Assembly (NCBI RefSeq): GCF_000003815.2
Contig: NC_049981.1
Location: 24,921,875 to 24,983,874 of the forward strand
Origin: Branchiostoma floridae
Taxonomy: Eukaryota; Chordata; Leptocardii; Amphioxiformes; Branchiostomatidae
Direction: 5' to 3'
DNA: 62,000 nt
Positions 1-11,700 of this stretch are shown in pieces (within the stretch, counting starts at the first letter, position 1; every line of letters begins with the position of its first letter). The notes under the pieces were generated by a model. The model was not told where the DNA came from and did not search any database. It saw only the letters and a program-made list of their open reading frames with translations. The translations under genes were made by a program, and so were the position numbers.

Positions 1-612
1 GATTTAAAGTGACGAGTTACAGACGTGCTAGGAATTGTAGGAAAGTTTCTATCAAAACAAATACTTCACATCTACGTGCCAAACAGATCTTGGAGGTTGC
101 GGACAGAAAATAGAAAGCGAACTTAGTGATGTACAGCAAATGTGTATTATGTGTATTATTAAAGTGTTGGCAATATTGAACAATCGTAAAATTTCATTGG
201 ACCTACGCAGATGAATGGAAAAAGTAGATAATCTTCCAACACAAAGAATGCTATCGTTACTGAGAATGTAAGCACTTGAGCAATCTGGTCCCCAATTATC
301 TTGACGAATCCCAGAGGACAGGATGAAAATTCGATTCCGATCTCATTGTGTTGGAAAATAACTTGATTTTCCCTTCATAATGTTGTATACTAACACAAAT
401 GGCTTTCATACTAAATGAATAGACGTCCATATGCTTTATACATGGACCGTATCACATTATGGCCATAGTTGAGGATCATGATGGCGATGATGATGATGAT
501 GATGATAAGTATGCTGATGATGATGATCCATCTCATAACCGATTTAATGATAGCTTTATGTATGTACGTTCCAATACCTTACTGTGTTCTCAATGTATCG
601 TGTTGTTTTCAG
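1..612 (+). other. Intron upstream of the TM6 exon (partial)
   Basis: No exon with GPCR TM1-TM5 character can be read here, so the upstream exons must lie outside the window. It contains an imperfect (GAT)n run at about 485-530. An open frame runs from the repeat into the exon, but the splice acceptor at 611-612 marks the real exon start. Confidence 0.6.
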
Positions 613-822
613 ACAATCAAGATGCTCTGCATAGTGGTGCTGATGTTTGCCATATGCTGGCTCCCCATCCACCTCTTCACACTGATCCTGGACTTCAAGG
701 CTGAGCTGATCATCGGGAACAAGTACATGGCATTGGTGCTGTACTTCTCGGCCCACTGGCTGGCCATGTCGAACAGTTTCATGAACCCCATCGTCTACAG
801 CTTCATGAACGACAAGTTCAGA
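613..822 (+). CDS. GPCR exon: TM6, ECL3, TM7
   Basis: A pyrimidine-rich tract ending in TTTTCAG precedes the exon, and the donor is AGA|GTAAGT. The 210 nt are phase 0 at both ends. TM6 covers roughly residues 2-24 of the exon (CWLP near residue 15) and TM7 roughly 41-63 (NPIVY). The open frame continues past the donor to 846, but that part is intronic. Confidence 0.9.
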
Positions 823-3800
823 GTAAGTATCTTAATAGATAAATGAAAACTGGTAAATGCTGTATTTAAAAACGTGTAGGAAGGCTTTGTTTTTGGTGTG
901 TCGAGATTTCTTTGATTGTGTGTGGCCGTATCAATGCGAGCGGTAGGAGTGTACTTGGAGAGACGGTGTTACTGCAATAGTCAGGCTCGTAGAAGTGACA
1001 TGGAAGTAGAGATCAGAGGTGGTAAAATAGTCGCTGATAATAATCAGAAATGACAGACATTCCAAGTCATTGGAAAATAAAAGGGGATATTATGTCACGG
1101 TGAGGTATTGTTTTTGGTCTGCCTGCTGTTACTGCGTACTTTCAAGTTATGTATTTCCCACATGCAAGCCATGCTCATGGTAGAGCAACATCAAGTGATC
1201 AGGACACATATGTGATGTTCATTGAAACCTTGTTGTCATAACTACTTAAGTACAACTGGTTAGAATATACGAGAAAATGATACGATAATTTAGGGGTCGT
1301 AAGACCTTCGAAGTCCTTCAATATGGTATAATGTATTGTTTTGTCTTTGTCACACTTGGTAATTTTGAGATAAGGATGGACCACCGCCAGTAGACTATCC
1401 CCCTAATGACTTTTGTGGCTGTAGAAATAGAGATGGTCACCGACTTCGCACATATATCCGGAGAATAGCAGGAGGATGAATATATCATCTCCTCACACTA
1501 CGATGGTGAAACCACTGAGATTAGAATGACTTCATGTTACAAGCTATAAAGATAAGATGCATATATACAAGTATCAGCTACATCTTTAATATCACCTTGA
1601 AGCGTTTGACTATGTGATTTGATTTTGACAATTTCTCATAACTATGAATTTTTCACCATTACAAACGTTTGGGAAATACAATTTCAAAAGTAATAACAAG
1701 TTGTCCAACTGGGAATATGGTATGTTTATGACGTGACTTTGTTCCAACAACGGTTTAGGTGACAGATAATATGCAAGGCCACTGTTGGTTTACGCCCTGT
1801 TGTCTGTTTGAGGTCTCATCATTCTATGTACGCTTATCTTAATTAGGGGAATCGTGAAGTCGCTATAATGATGGCAAAATAAGGCCATTTGCTGAAACTG
1901 TGTTGCAGATCGATCTTGCAGGGATTGCGAAATACAATTTCTTTGATTCTCTTGCTCTGTCAACGTTTATATACTCAATGTATCTTCTTCGGACCGATAT
2001 GGAATCGTAAAACACATCAGTTATAGACGAAATTATCAAGACGTACATCATACGGTAGCCGCACTGACATAGCGTAACCGCGATCTGGTTTTATCATTTT
2101 CTGGTCGTCAAACGTAAAGTGGTGGCGCCATTCTCGTTCACTCTCGCAAACGTAGTTAAAGTGTATCTAGGCAATCTGCACCCGACCTTAAAATGCCAGA
2201 CAGTGCAAGTCATGACAAGTGGCGGTACATTAAAAGAAAAACATCCACTCTACAGAAGGATAGTTTTTACTGCGTTAGTTTGAAATGTCATTTTCAGCAG
2301 TATGGTATTGTCGCCACATGTGGAAACATTTATAACAGCACGTAAGCTGAATGTATAGAAGTAAAATCAGAAGCCAATCTTTCTTCCGCTAAATGCACGC
2401 ACACGATCTCTCATCCACTTAACCATTGTTTTTGCTTCCCCCGTAACAGTCAACCAGTTAGTATTTGGATAATCACTAGCGCCCCAAACATGTTTTTTTT
2501 TTGTTATTTGTGTCTTGCTCATGTTTATCATGAGCTTAGTTTCTGATACTGTATGTACACCCTCAGAATCGTATAGAGACCCCGGTCTCTTATAGTGTCA
2601 TCCATAATTTTACCAACAAGATGTAGAGCTCTACATCGATGGAAGGTAGACATCGATGTAATAAGATACGCCAAATAGCAGCCTGTTGGGTAAATGAACG
2701 ATAGAACATAGTTACTAAATCCAAACTTTACTCTAAATGCATACAGAGCGACCTGATGCGGCTGTTTGGGTGCTCACTGAAGAAGAAAGACATGGTACTG
2801 ACCAGAGACAAGCAAACTACCATCAACTTCTCCGAGAGAAACGCCCTGCGGTACACCCTGAGCCGCTCTAGTGCTGTTGGATCTGGAAGTGGGAGGTACA
2901 TGTTCAATTATTTATATATTCATTTATTTATCCATTTATTTTTGTTTTACCGCGGTAGACCTCTCAGCAGCTGGGTAATGCTTTGCAATTAGGCCATGGA
3001 TAAGTATTTACAAACAGCAATATGTTCGCTCTTTGGGTGTCTAATGATTGTCAGAAATACATAATATAAGCAATGCATACGCAATAGTTTTGTAATTTAT
3101 AGCTGCTTAAATGTAACTTAAAGATTATCTAGATATGTTGAATATTATTAAGCATGCTTAAATAGCTGATTTCGCAACAATAGGCTGGTGCACTGCTGGA
3201 AACACTGTTATTGTAAGGTTGATTCGGCAATCCGGCAAAATGGTCCTAGTGGCAGCTATGGTGTTTTGGTTGCTTGTGGATACAAACACTCTCCTCTTAC
3301 ATATTCGCAAGTAATACACATAAATATGGTGCTTCATAATTACTTGATTATAGGCAAATCTGGCAGTGTGCCTTAAAGGAAGTAACTCGTATATGTATAA
3401 ATGTCCCCGTTTAACGGTGTACATACACCAGAGAGAGAGAGGGAGAGACAGACAGACAGACAGACAGACAGAGAAATCCATTATTTGTACCAATTCATGA
3501 AAAACATACCGGTATAACGTTAGTACACCGTTACCTAAAAAGAATTGAATAACATTGCATTGTAATTTTCCGTAAAGATCCGTGGCCATACAGACGATGA
3601 ACGGCTGCAGGCTGCACCGTGCCGATGACTACGAGCTCCGCCCATGCGCAGACACCATCCAGGCCGCCCCTCCCCCTTCTTCTGATCATTCAACCACGTC
3701 AGAAGGCGGCAAAAGGAATGGTGGGATAGGAAGAACATCGTCCTGGTGAGATTTTTATTCATTGAGGTCTTTTTGTCCTTAGTTGGTATGGTTGACGTGA

Positions 3801-5730
3801 ATTATAAGCGGGCCCACAGATCCACCTGCTCATGCTCTGGTCATCGTTATTCAAACCGACCGACGGACTCCATACAACCTGCGTATGGTTATTGACGGAT
3901 TAGAACAGCTTCTTTTACCTTTTCTAACATTGAAAAAAAATATGGAATTCATCCCCTTCTAAATGGCAGAAAAGAGATACGCTGTATGAAATATTCACAG
4001 CAGTACAGGTTAATTGTATCTGGTAAATTTCCCAAGCTCTTTTTGGAAAGATAATGAACAGTGGACTGTGACGTTTTCCAGTGGCCTGCTTGTTGGGTGA
4101 GAGAGAATATGTACACAGTCGGAATTCGAACTTCCAGCCTCAATGTCGAGAGGCAAAGTCACTAACCTCGGCACTGGAATAATTTTCTGAGATTCCAGGC
4201 ATAATCAAACCCTTACAAGCTGGTTTGTATTCATCATTCAGTGTAACACGTCAAAGCCAGAGGTCAATCAAGATTAGTACAAATCCCTTTCTGATAATCT
4301 CTGTTGAAATCACCACTCTTCCTTAACTTCCGGAGGCGCCACATTGCCGGGATCGTTAAATTCAAATCTTGTTGCAACAGCACGGCTGTCATCAGTGTAG
4401 AAGATACCTAACAAACGGGATTCTGGCTTTTATTGGATATAATTGCAGTACTTTACAGTTTAACATCACAACATGCAGGCAGTTTCAGAAAATGATAAAG
4501 GTAATTACCTCATAATAAGTACGTTACCGCTGTGTATTTTAATCCAGAACAAAACGGAAAAAAGGAATGCAATTATTAACAATACGCTACACCCAATACC
4601 TTTTGAGGTGCCTGAATAACGATTAAGATAATCGCTTAGCTCTATGAATAAGACTGATTCGAGTAAGCTGAAGATGAAGTTGAAGGTTCAAGCTGAAGGT
4701 TTTAGATTTTGTAAAATCTAATTTACAGTATGCGTCGCGAATTCAACGACGGAAACAGGTAAAACTCGTCGAATTCTCATTGTAGATTTTTACATCTACA
4801 TAGTGCTGCCAAGAAAGTCAGACATCGTCTCCTGTACCGGTAATTCTATGACCCCAATCCGCATTTATGGCGGTTCCTTCATTTTGAAGAGATCATAAGT
4901 CACATCACCTTACCCCTATTATGGCATTTAAGCAAGGTCTTCATCCACTGCGCGTACTCCAGAGCATTGGTCATGCCATATCCTATCATCAATTTAAAAT
5001 GACTCGGTAGTTTAAGTCAAGGCTGACTGAGGTATTGCATTCTCTCCATCGAAATGTATTTTATGAATCATAAAGATTACTGGAAAGACGTAGAAGAATT
5101 AAAAGTTTGGTTCCGATTACAGTGTTAAAAATTAGGTTTGATATGTGAAAATTCTTTTCTTTGTTCTCTTTAACTTAGATTTAGGTCATATAATGGACCC
5201 AATTAATGCAATCCTTATGTTAAACTGACATGCATCAAGTAACTCTAATTTCCGACTTCAACATTGTAATTATGCAGATATGTACAATACGGATATTCAT
5301 TTGATAGTGTAATGTTTACCCCACATCCTTAACTCAACTGTTACAATCCTTACATTTTCTGCTTACATGGTGTGGAATGCTGGAAATCTGTTTTGAATTC
5401 TTTGCCAACGGTCGACCAAAAAATCCAGGTTCGATAGTTCTTTTTCTAGAGTGAATACGGTAACCAGAAATGCAACATTGAAGACCTAACTGAGTGGTTC
5501 TTTATGTGAATTTCAGGCCACCTCCGGATTTGAAGGAGCTCTCCGAACGGCGCACCCCTCGCGTGAGAGCGCGACTGGCATACTTCTACCTGAAGCAGAA
5601 AGTCACCAAGAAGAATCCGAAGAAGAAGAATACCTACAAAGACACACCGCCACGTGTGCTTTACAAAGTACAACAAGACGATCGACTGAACAATGCTACT
5701 TTCATAGAGCAGACTGTTAGCAGTGTATGA
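613..5730 (+). CDS. Class A peptide GPCR, 3' part of gene (last four exons)
   Basis: Four exons join at 613-822, 2747-2895, 3611-3745 and 5517-5730, giving 708 nt: 235 residues and a TGA stop. The first carries TM6 with a CWLP toggle motif, an extracellular loop, and TM7 with NPIVY followed by F-M-N-D-K-F-R, the usual start of helix 8. The rest is a cytoplasmic tail of about 165 residues, long for this family, with a cysteine in LFGC suited to palmitoylation, a Pro/Ser-rich stretch, a very basic K/R block and the C-terminus TVSSV, which fits a class I PDZ ligand. IKML, WLPIH, AHWL and NPI-Y are shared with the receptor at 50-53 kb. By family knowledge it is a plasma-membrane neuropeptide receptor of the NPY/NPFF/QRFP/orexin-like group. 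The exact subfamily and ligand are not resolved because TM1-TM5 lie upstream of the window. Confidence 0.85.
823..2746 (+). other. GPCR intron
   Basis: GT-AG intron between the TM7 and helix 8 exons. It is AT-rich unique-looking sequence; I see no repeat or second gene in it. Confidence 0.7.
2747..2895 (+). CDS. GPCR exon: helix 8 and proximal tail
   Basis: The acceptor is ATACAG|AGC and the donor GGGAG|GTACAT. It starts in phase 0 and ends two bases into a codon. It continues helix 8 directly (SDLMRLFGC) and then gives a Lys- and Ser-rich cytoplasmic tail with several candidate phosphorylation sites. No methionine is needed here because the exon is internal. Confidence 0.85.
2896..3610 (+). 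other. GPCR intron with GA/GACA microsatellite
   Basis: Short GT-AG intron. A (GA)n run passing into (GACA)n occupies about 3430-3474. Open frames across it on the minus strand are low-complexity products of this repeat. Confidence 0.6.
3611..3745 (+). CDS. GPCR exon: Pro/Ser-rich tail
   Basis: Acceptor choice matters here. The CAG at 3591-3593 would put TGA in frame two codons later, whereas the CAG at 3608-3610 keeps the frame with the preceding phase-2 exon. The frame then runs open to the donor TCCTG|GTGAGA. It encodes an acidic start (HRADDYEL), a PPPSS stretch and a Gly/Lys/Arg-rich end. It lacks homology I can name, so support rests on splice sites and phase matching on both sides. 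Confidence 0.7.
3746..5516 (+). other. GPCR intron with a SINE-like fragment
   Basis: GT-AG intron. A tRNA-like minus-strand fragment sits near 4085-4172. At 4690-4800 there are short self-complementary runs (GATTTTGTAAAATC; GAATTC-containing arms) that may be a decayed hairpin element. Otherwise nothing recognisable. Confidence 0.6.
4085..4172 (-). repeat. tRNA-like SINE head fragment
   Basis: On the minus strand, GAGGTTAGTGACTTTGCC resembles an A-box region and GGAAGTTCGAATTCC a B-box, spaced as in a tRNA-derived head. The following CTCTCTCACCC is reminiscent of the body of the SINE copies elsewhere in the window, but the match is weak. Confidence 0.4.
5517..5730 (+). CDS. GPCR terminal exon: basic tail with PDZ-like C-terminus
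   Basis: The acceptor is AATTTCAG|G, and the single leading base completes a Trp codon with the previous exon. The exon encodes PPPDLKELSERRTPRVRARL, then a dense Lys run, and ends TVSSV before TGA. GC content is clearly higher than the flanking intron, which supports coding. A polyadenylation signal follows 32 nt after the stop. Confidence 0.8.
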
Positions 5731-5761
5731 ATCTGTGATTATACATACATGTACATATGTC

Positions 5762-5767
5762 AATAAA
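5762..5767 (+). other. Polyadenylation signal (AATAAA) of the first GPCR
   Basis: Perfect AATAAA in CAATAAACT, 32 nt after the TGA at 5728-5730. This implies a very short 3' UTR. Confidence 0.6.
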
Positions 5768-7857
5768 CTATTCATAAAGTGAAAATGAGTCAAAGCTAGG
5801 CAGAACCGGCCTCACTATCTCTGAAGGATAGTCAGTGAAGAAAATTGTAAATAGTGAACTATTTTAAACAGCGACTCAAGTGTAAATAAGGTAGGCTGGC
5901 ACAGTTCATCTCCCGCTTTCAAAACATCACATATTATAAAAACTTAAGACATTTGATATTTTTAGGCACGTTAAAACAAAACAAAAAAGAAGATAAGTCG
6001 CATAAATAGGCTTGTGAAATAGACAATATTGCCACACTTACAGACATGAAGTGCTCGGGGTTTAATATTGTTGAAAATATTGTTTAAGTTTGTTGGTAAA
6101 GTAACGCCCCTAAAATTAGAAGTTTGGGAAGAGACAATGTACTTGTATACCAAGCGTAGCTTTGTTTACCCTAATGTGTAAAGACTATTGGGAATTGTTG
6201 GAAAAAAAGTCCCTCGAGCACATACAAAAATTATTCTACAGAGCACATCTTTCAAATCAACAGAGAATTACCATTAGAAATGGTATCAGTTATAAGTACT
6301 TGAAATCTATTATTCTATGAGAGCAGGCGACTATAAAACACAGCATATTCCCATGTTGAGGATCATGAGTGCATCAATCATGCTAGACGCCAGGTACAGA
6401 GGCGGCTCGGAGATCAATTTTCCGGTCGGCCGGCAATGAAGATGGTTAACCCGCTCGGGTCAGGCTGACCCCCGGTGTAATCTTATCCGAGATGAGATGC
6501 CATTTCTCAAAGATCAATGCTAGTTGCGATGAGCACAGTGGAGAAAAAATATTTCATTTCTTTATGTACAATCGTAGAAACGCTCCTTGTACCATATAAT
6601 GTAAATGTATAAATTGATTTAACTGCTTGACAAGAAATAGCGTTAAATGTTATTTTTTGTGTGATGACTGATCGCACTACAAGTTCTCAAAAATCATTCG
6701 ATGATTATACTCATATTATTTTATAGTCTCTAATGCTTAGCCTCCTCACAAAAATGCTAACTCACTCAGCAGAGTAAATTACGTTGTTGATCGCTGTTGC
6801 TGGTTTCAGTATCATCAAATAGTAGTGTTTGTTTTCTCCTGTTTGTATCTAACTAAAACGTGTTATCCAAGACTTTTCAAGTATCGGTTTTGTTGTATAT
6901 ATATCTATGTAAATCATAAATATCATTTGCGAATTCGAGAACGACTATAACTGTGTCTCTTTGCCATGGAAACAAAGAATTTAGTGATAATAGTATTGAA
7001 CGTCGTGTACTAAAGTAGTGGAAGCATAAAATGAATATCATTCTAATGAGTTACATACTGTAAAATGAAATTGGATAATTTTTTCCTGTTTATAGATATA
7101 CCTTTGCTGTCTTAAAGTTATAAATCATTTGTGCCATGTGACTAGACGTAAGCGGACAGGGTTTGATGAAACGGCTGTGCAGATACAAACATTGTTATAA
7201 ATGCAACATCTGTGCTATAGTCACGAAAATCATATCATCAGAGTAACATTCTAAGAACAGAAACACAACAGCTATATAATAAGAGAGATTTACAACATGA
7301 CCTATGTGAGCTTTGACTCTGAGGTCACGTGACTGTCCTTCAGAGCTGAAGAAAGATGGTGGCTGTCTACAAGACAGCTCCTCACCCCTGATTCTACTCG
7401 CCATTTGCAACATTCTCGATAAATCTAAAATATATTTACTTTTAACAAAATTTATTAATACACGTCATTTTGGACTATATTTTGTAAAGCAATGACAATT
7501 GAAGAATAACGCAACTTTCACATGCACAATGTATCTATACTTTTACACAACATCTTTGTATAACTTTATTCATTCTCGAAAATTACATGCTGAATGTCAG
7601 ACGTTTATGCTATGGATTGAATTGAATAGTATTATCAAAGATTTATGAAATACATCAGAATTTTTAGATAAACATTCATATGGAATCAATGACCAAATAG
7701 ATCTATAAAGCATTGAACGTTTGTACATTATATACGGCTTTTGACTCTGTATCAATGTTGTTGCAAAGAAATGACGTCGTCAAAGTGAACTGTACGTATC
7801 TGAAATATCCTAAATGTTTGAGATCTCAGTAATCATGGATCGGCAATGGACATGTTA
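5768..7857. other. Intergenic sequence with an ERE-like palindrome
   Basis: AT-rich non-coding sequence after the first receptor. The only standout is a GC-rich island at about 6390-6480 containing a perfect GGTCAnnnTGACC palindrome, listed separately. Confidence 0.5.
6457..6471. promoter_or_regulatory. Perfect estrogen-response-element-like palindrome
   Basis: GGGTCAGGCTGACCC is a perfect inverted repeat of GGTCA with a 3-bp spacer, extended by one G/C pair on each side. This is the consensus site for steroid-type nuclear receptors (ER; the ancestral SR of chordates). It lies about 0.7 kb after the poly(A) signal of the first receptor. Occupancy is unknown. Confidence 0.4.
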
Positions 7858-8075
7858 GGCCGCGGTCACATAGGTCGCGCGATTGTCGTGCGATTTTGAT
7901 GCCATACTAAAGGATTTTCAAGCAGGCCGTGACAGAACCAAGCATCTGCATGGACCCAAAACAGCTTTCTGTGCACCAAGACAGTTGAACTTTGCAGGAG
8001 ACGTACATTTTTGTCTTAAAAAATGCCCGAAGTTTGCGATCGTACGACGATTGCATGACCTATGTGACGACACCC
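7858..8075. mobile_element. MITE with ~38-bp terminal inverted repeats (family A)
   Basis: The left end GGCCGCGGTCACATAGGTCG and the reverse complement of the right end (GGGTGTCGTCACATAGGTCA) match, and the similarity continues through GTCGTRCGAT for about 38 bp. The element is 218 bp, flanked by TA on both sides, with no coding capacity. The TA flank is compatible with a Tc1/mariner-type non-autonomous element. The open frame at 7883-8146 is a passenger of this element. A second right end of the family is at 48517-48560. Confidence 0.75.
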
Positions 8076-10488
8076 TAGTCGTACTTTGCTCACAGTGCTT
8101 TTGTCGTATGTATACGGAAACCTATTTGTGTTTGAATATTCAATAAATATTTCAAAAAATCAATACCCTCTTATTACAAATCGCAAAATTCAATGTATTT
8201 CCCTTCTTTGTCTGTATTGCATAGCCGATATAATCTTCGGAAACACACTTTACTAGCCCCAAACGTTGCACATCTAGCCAGCTAGCGCTGTTTAGGCAGT
8301 CAAATCACATAAGACCAATGCAGTGTCCTAGGGGGTTGGGGTAGCTGGCCTGCAAGGAAAACGCCTTGCAATTAAAACATTTGTCCTACACATTAGACCT
8401 CAATAAGCTACAACACGTTTCTTTAAACTTGACCTTAATAAACAACAATAAACAACCTTATATACGCTTTGTAGCATGTCCGGGTGGGTTTTGACTCAAA
8501 CCCTTCGAACAACAAGTAAAATTGTGAGGTTTCATCTATACGTTAATCTGTAAGACAGCAGATCTATGGATCATTAAGTTGCAAATTCAGAAAGACAGGA
8601 CTCCATTGATATGGAAAGTGCCTTGGTTTAAGGTAATCAAGAACATCGGCGGCAATTATTTTAGTATCCATGTATCAAGAACTCTTTATACTAGCGAAGA
8701 AGCGGTTCGGGAAACATCATACTATCATCCAAAGAATATCTGATATATATCGCAGTAGCTAATGATATTTTTATACACAAGAGTAAAATATCTGAATTCT
8801 TTTTTTATACAAATATTCAAGTCATGCCGCACCACAATGTAGAAAAGACAATTCAAGAAAAAGGAAGGCATAACCTGGATTTGGATGTCTAATGCGGAAA
8901 AAGCGGAGAGACAAGACAAGATATACCACTGGAATAAACAAGGTAATCTGTGATGGGTTCGGTAAGATTGACATCGATGATAACAACGATAATAGTAAAG
9001 GAAGTAATTGAATGGAAATCAACATTAAAAACGCTGTGTTTCTAGCATAATGAAACTGTATTATATATTTCAGAATGCATAATCAAAAGATAACACTGTG
9101 GACCCTCTATGTAAAAAAAAGTCTTAAAGCTCAAACACGTCATATCAAGTTTCCCTTCTGAGAGGTGGAGAATCATACAGACACAATATGCCACGGCCTT
9201 CAAAAGAGGGCCTGTGGGTGGTAGTAAAAATCGTGCTCTCCTCGACCCTCATAGGCGACATGGGCCTAAATTGTCTTTGCTGTCGTGTCTTGTGTACAGA
9301 ATGAGATACAGCGAAAGAGATGTGAAGATTTTTGGGCCCGTTTTTTTCTCTCTGAAATATGTGCCGTCTAACTGTCTGAAGAATGTTGTGTTTTTATCCC
9401 ACTTTTTTTCAATTGAATACAATATGTGTAAGAAATCCGTTTACAAGCCATTGTTAAAAGCCAGTGTTCCTTAACTGTATCACAGTATGATCCAATTACC
9501 TGCAGACCATTATGCAGACAAATAATGTTGGCATTTGCGCCTGGCACGCTCCAATTGACACCATAGAGAATATGGGTGACAATCAAAAGCTTGAAGTTTT
9601 TCACCCTTCTTATTCGTGCAGACATTTGATGTGTCCAAATGGATCGTCTTAATTTCCCCTATCTGCGGGAGGCCATGATTTGGTATGCTTTTACGGGAAT
9701 TGAATCACATGTTTCGCATCGTCCTTCCACCACTATTCAGTGCATGGCCGAGAACGTAGCTCTACGTTCGTTGCAAGATTCAAGCTGCGATCATCCGTCA
9801 CCTGAACAGCCTTTTACCTTGCGGCGCTAATAAAAATGTTGTACCGAAAATTTATATACTACGGTAAGGTCGTAAGGTTGAAGAGGTCACCTTTCTATTG
9901 TTTATCAACAGGAAATTCACAGCTCAGTCGCCGGCGGTCCAATGCCTTGGTGAATGTCATGCTTTTCCAACATACCTGTCGCGGCAGTGTCTCCCCATCT
10001 CGGTAATGCAGGAACCTGACGCAATAAAGACTAATACTTGCCAATTTTCTCTCCTCTCAGCTCATGGAAAATGACCGTAGGAAGACTTTATTGAACATTC
10101 CACGCCCAGAGATACCTCAGGAAGATTTAACTACTCATTATCACACCACCCTCCATCTTATCACCTGTAAAACGTAGACTGCTAAGGTCCGTTTTCCATC
10201 AGATGGTGAATCCTGAGTGACTCCTGATTTTTGTGACCCTTTGTTTTATGATTATTCATGTAAAAGTGCTCTGTAAAAAAAAAACAAGACGCAAACGGTC
10301 TGTTCTATGCATGTGAAAGTCGTTGAGAGACCCGTCACAATTCAATTCAACAAATATACGTACAGGATGGATTACGGAGAAGTAAACAACAAAAGTCGCA
10401 AATTTTATTGTCTCGTAAGGGTGAAGGCGACGGGAATCATCGTAGTGAAGAACATTATATACATGTATGATGTCTTCTATCAAGCAAT

Positions 10489-10750
10489 TATGGTCTCCTA
10501 CAAGCAAAAACAAACAATTAGGCACGATATTCCTGTCCACCTTAGTTAAAGAGGCAACAGGAATGCATCATCTTTTTTTATGTTGGTTGTAAAGAAAAAA
10601 TAATTACTTGACACATAATCTGTATTTTCAACCATGGTCTCCTACAAGCAAGCCTTAACAATAGGGCACGATATTCATGCCCACAATGGTTTGCCGATTA
10701 ATACAGAATTGAATTCTGTTTAAAGAGGTAACAAAAATACATCATAATTT
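10489..10750 (+). repeat. Diverged tandem duplication, unit ~143 bp
   Basis: TGGTCTCCTACAAGCAA, then an ACAAT-(T/G)AGG(G)CACGATATTC block, then TTAAAGAGG(C/T)AACA and TACATCAT/TGCATCAT recur at about 10490 and 10633 in the same order. The copies are old, with many substitutions and an indel. Confidence 0.6.
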
Positions 10751-11579
10751 CCGAATGTTTGTACAGACAAAAGGGAAAGCTAACATAAAAGAAACCACAC
10801 ATTATGAAAATATATATTTTTGTGACCGACTGCTCAGAGATAGTCTGATATAATTGGAGACTTTAACGGCAAATCTATGAAATTAGAGTAGCTACACGTA
10901 CATACTCTAAACTGTACATGTATTTATCCTGTTACTTGGAATTAGTCTCAAGGTAAGAGTGTTAGTAATGAATGACATCGTTCAGAATCTATGAGCCTAT
11001 GTAAAGGAAGGCGCTGTCAGAAAACATATTTCATGGCAAAACATTTAATCAATCTTTACTCAAATGGCCCCGTTTGAAAAGAAGCCGCTATGGAGGTCCA
11101 AAATCCAATTATCTTTCTCTTACAGTAATGACTACCTTCAAACCCGAACTCGTACATATCCATTAGTAATCTTCAACACCCCCTTTGAACTCCTTTTCTT
11201 GGAGACTACCGTGCGCAGTCTCTTAGGAAATCAAATCTTACGTAAACTGCACGGCATTGCAAGAAAGTCTGCTATAACGAGTCTTTTGGTAAACATTCTT
11301 GATCGACTTTTTACAAACTTGGTGGTACTGTACATAGTTTACAACTCGACCTCCACGAAAAGCGGCCTTTGGCGGCCGATTGGAGCACCTTCGAGTCTGA
11401 ATAAAGGCACAAACAAACAAACAAACAAAAAAACAAGTACATGTCCAAACGCACCCAGCGTTTAAAACACCCCGTGACGTGCCGTGACATAACCTGGTGC
11501 TTACTATAGGTATTATTTACCCGTCAATAAACTTGGCAATCACCACCCGTAGTCATCACCTCCATACTTGTTATATTTT

Positions 11580-11700
11580 TACTAGCGTTTGTGTGTTTGT
11601 CTGTCTGTCTGTCTGTCACAAGATAACTCAAAAACCGATGGATGGATTGGTTTCATGGCGGGGAATGACGAAATTTTGTTTTTGTTTTAAAATAATAATA
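11580..11700 (+). repeat. Single copy of the ~150-bp motif family behind a (TCTG)n run
   Basis: A TCTG tetranucleotide run is followed by AGATAACTCAAAAACCGATG, then GATGGATTGGTTTCATGGCG. The order (simple repeat, ATAACTC, GATGGATTG) recurs at 41.9-42.5 kb and, inverted, at 43.7-43.9 kb. The open frame here (SVCLSVCHKIT...) is a translation of this repeat and I do not take it as a gene. Confidence 0.5.

Noticed and set aside
3594-3745. Alternative acceptor at 3593 for the third tail exon of the first GPCR
   Set aside because: In the phase set by the preceding exon it reads TGA after two codons. The acceptor at 3610 keeps both flanking phases.
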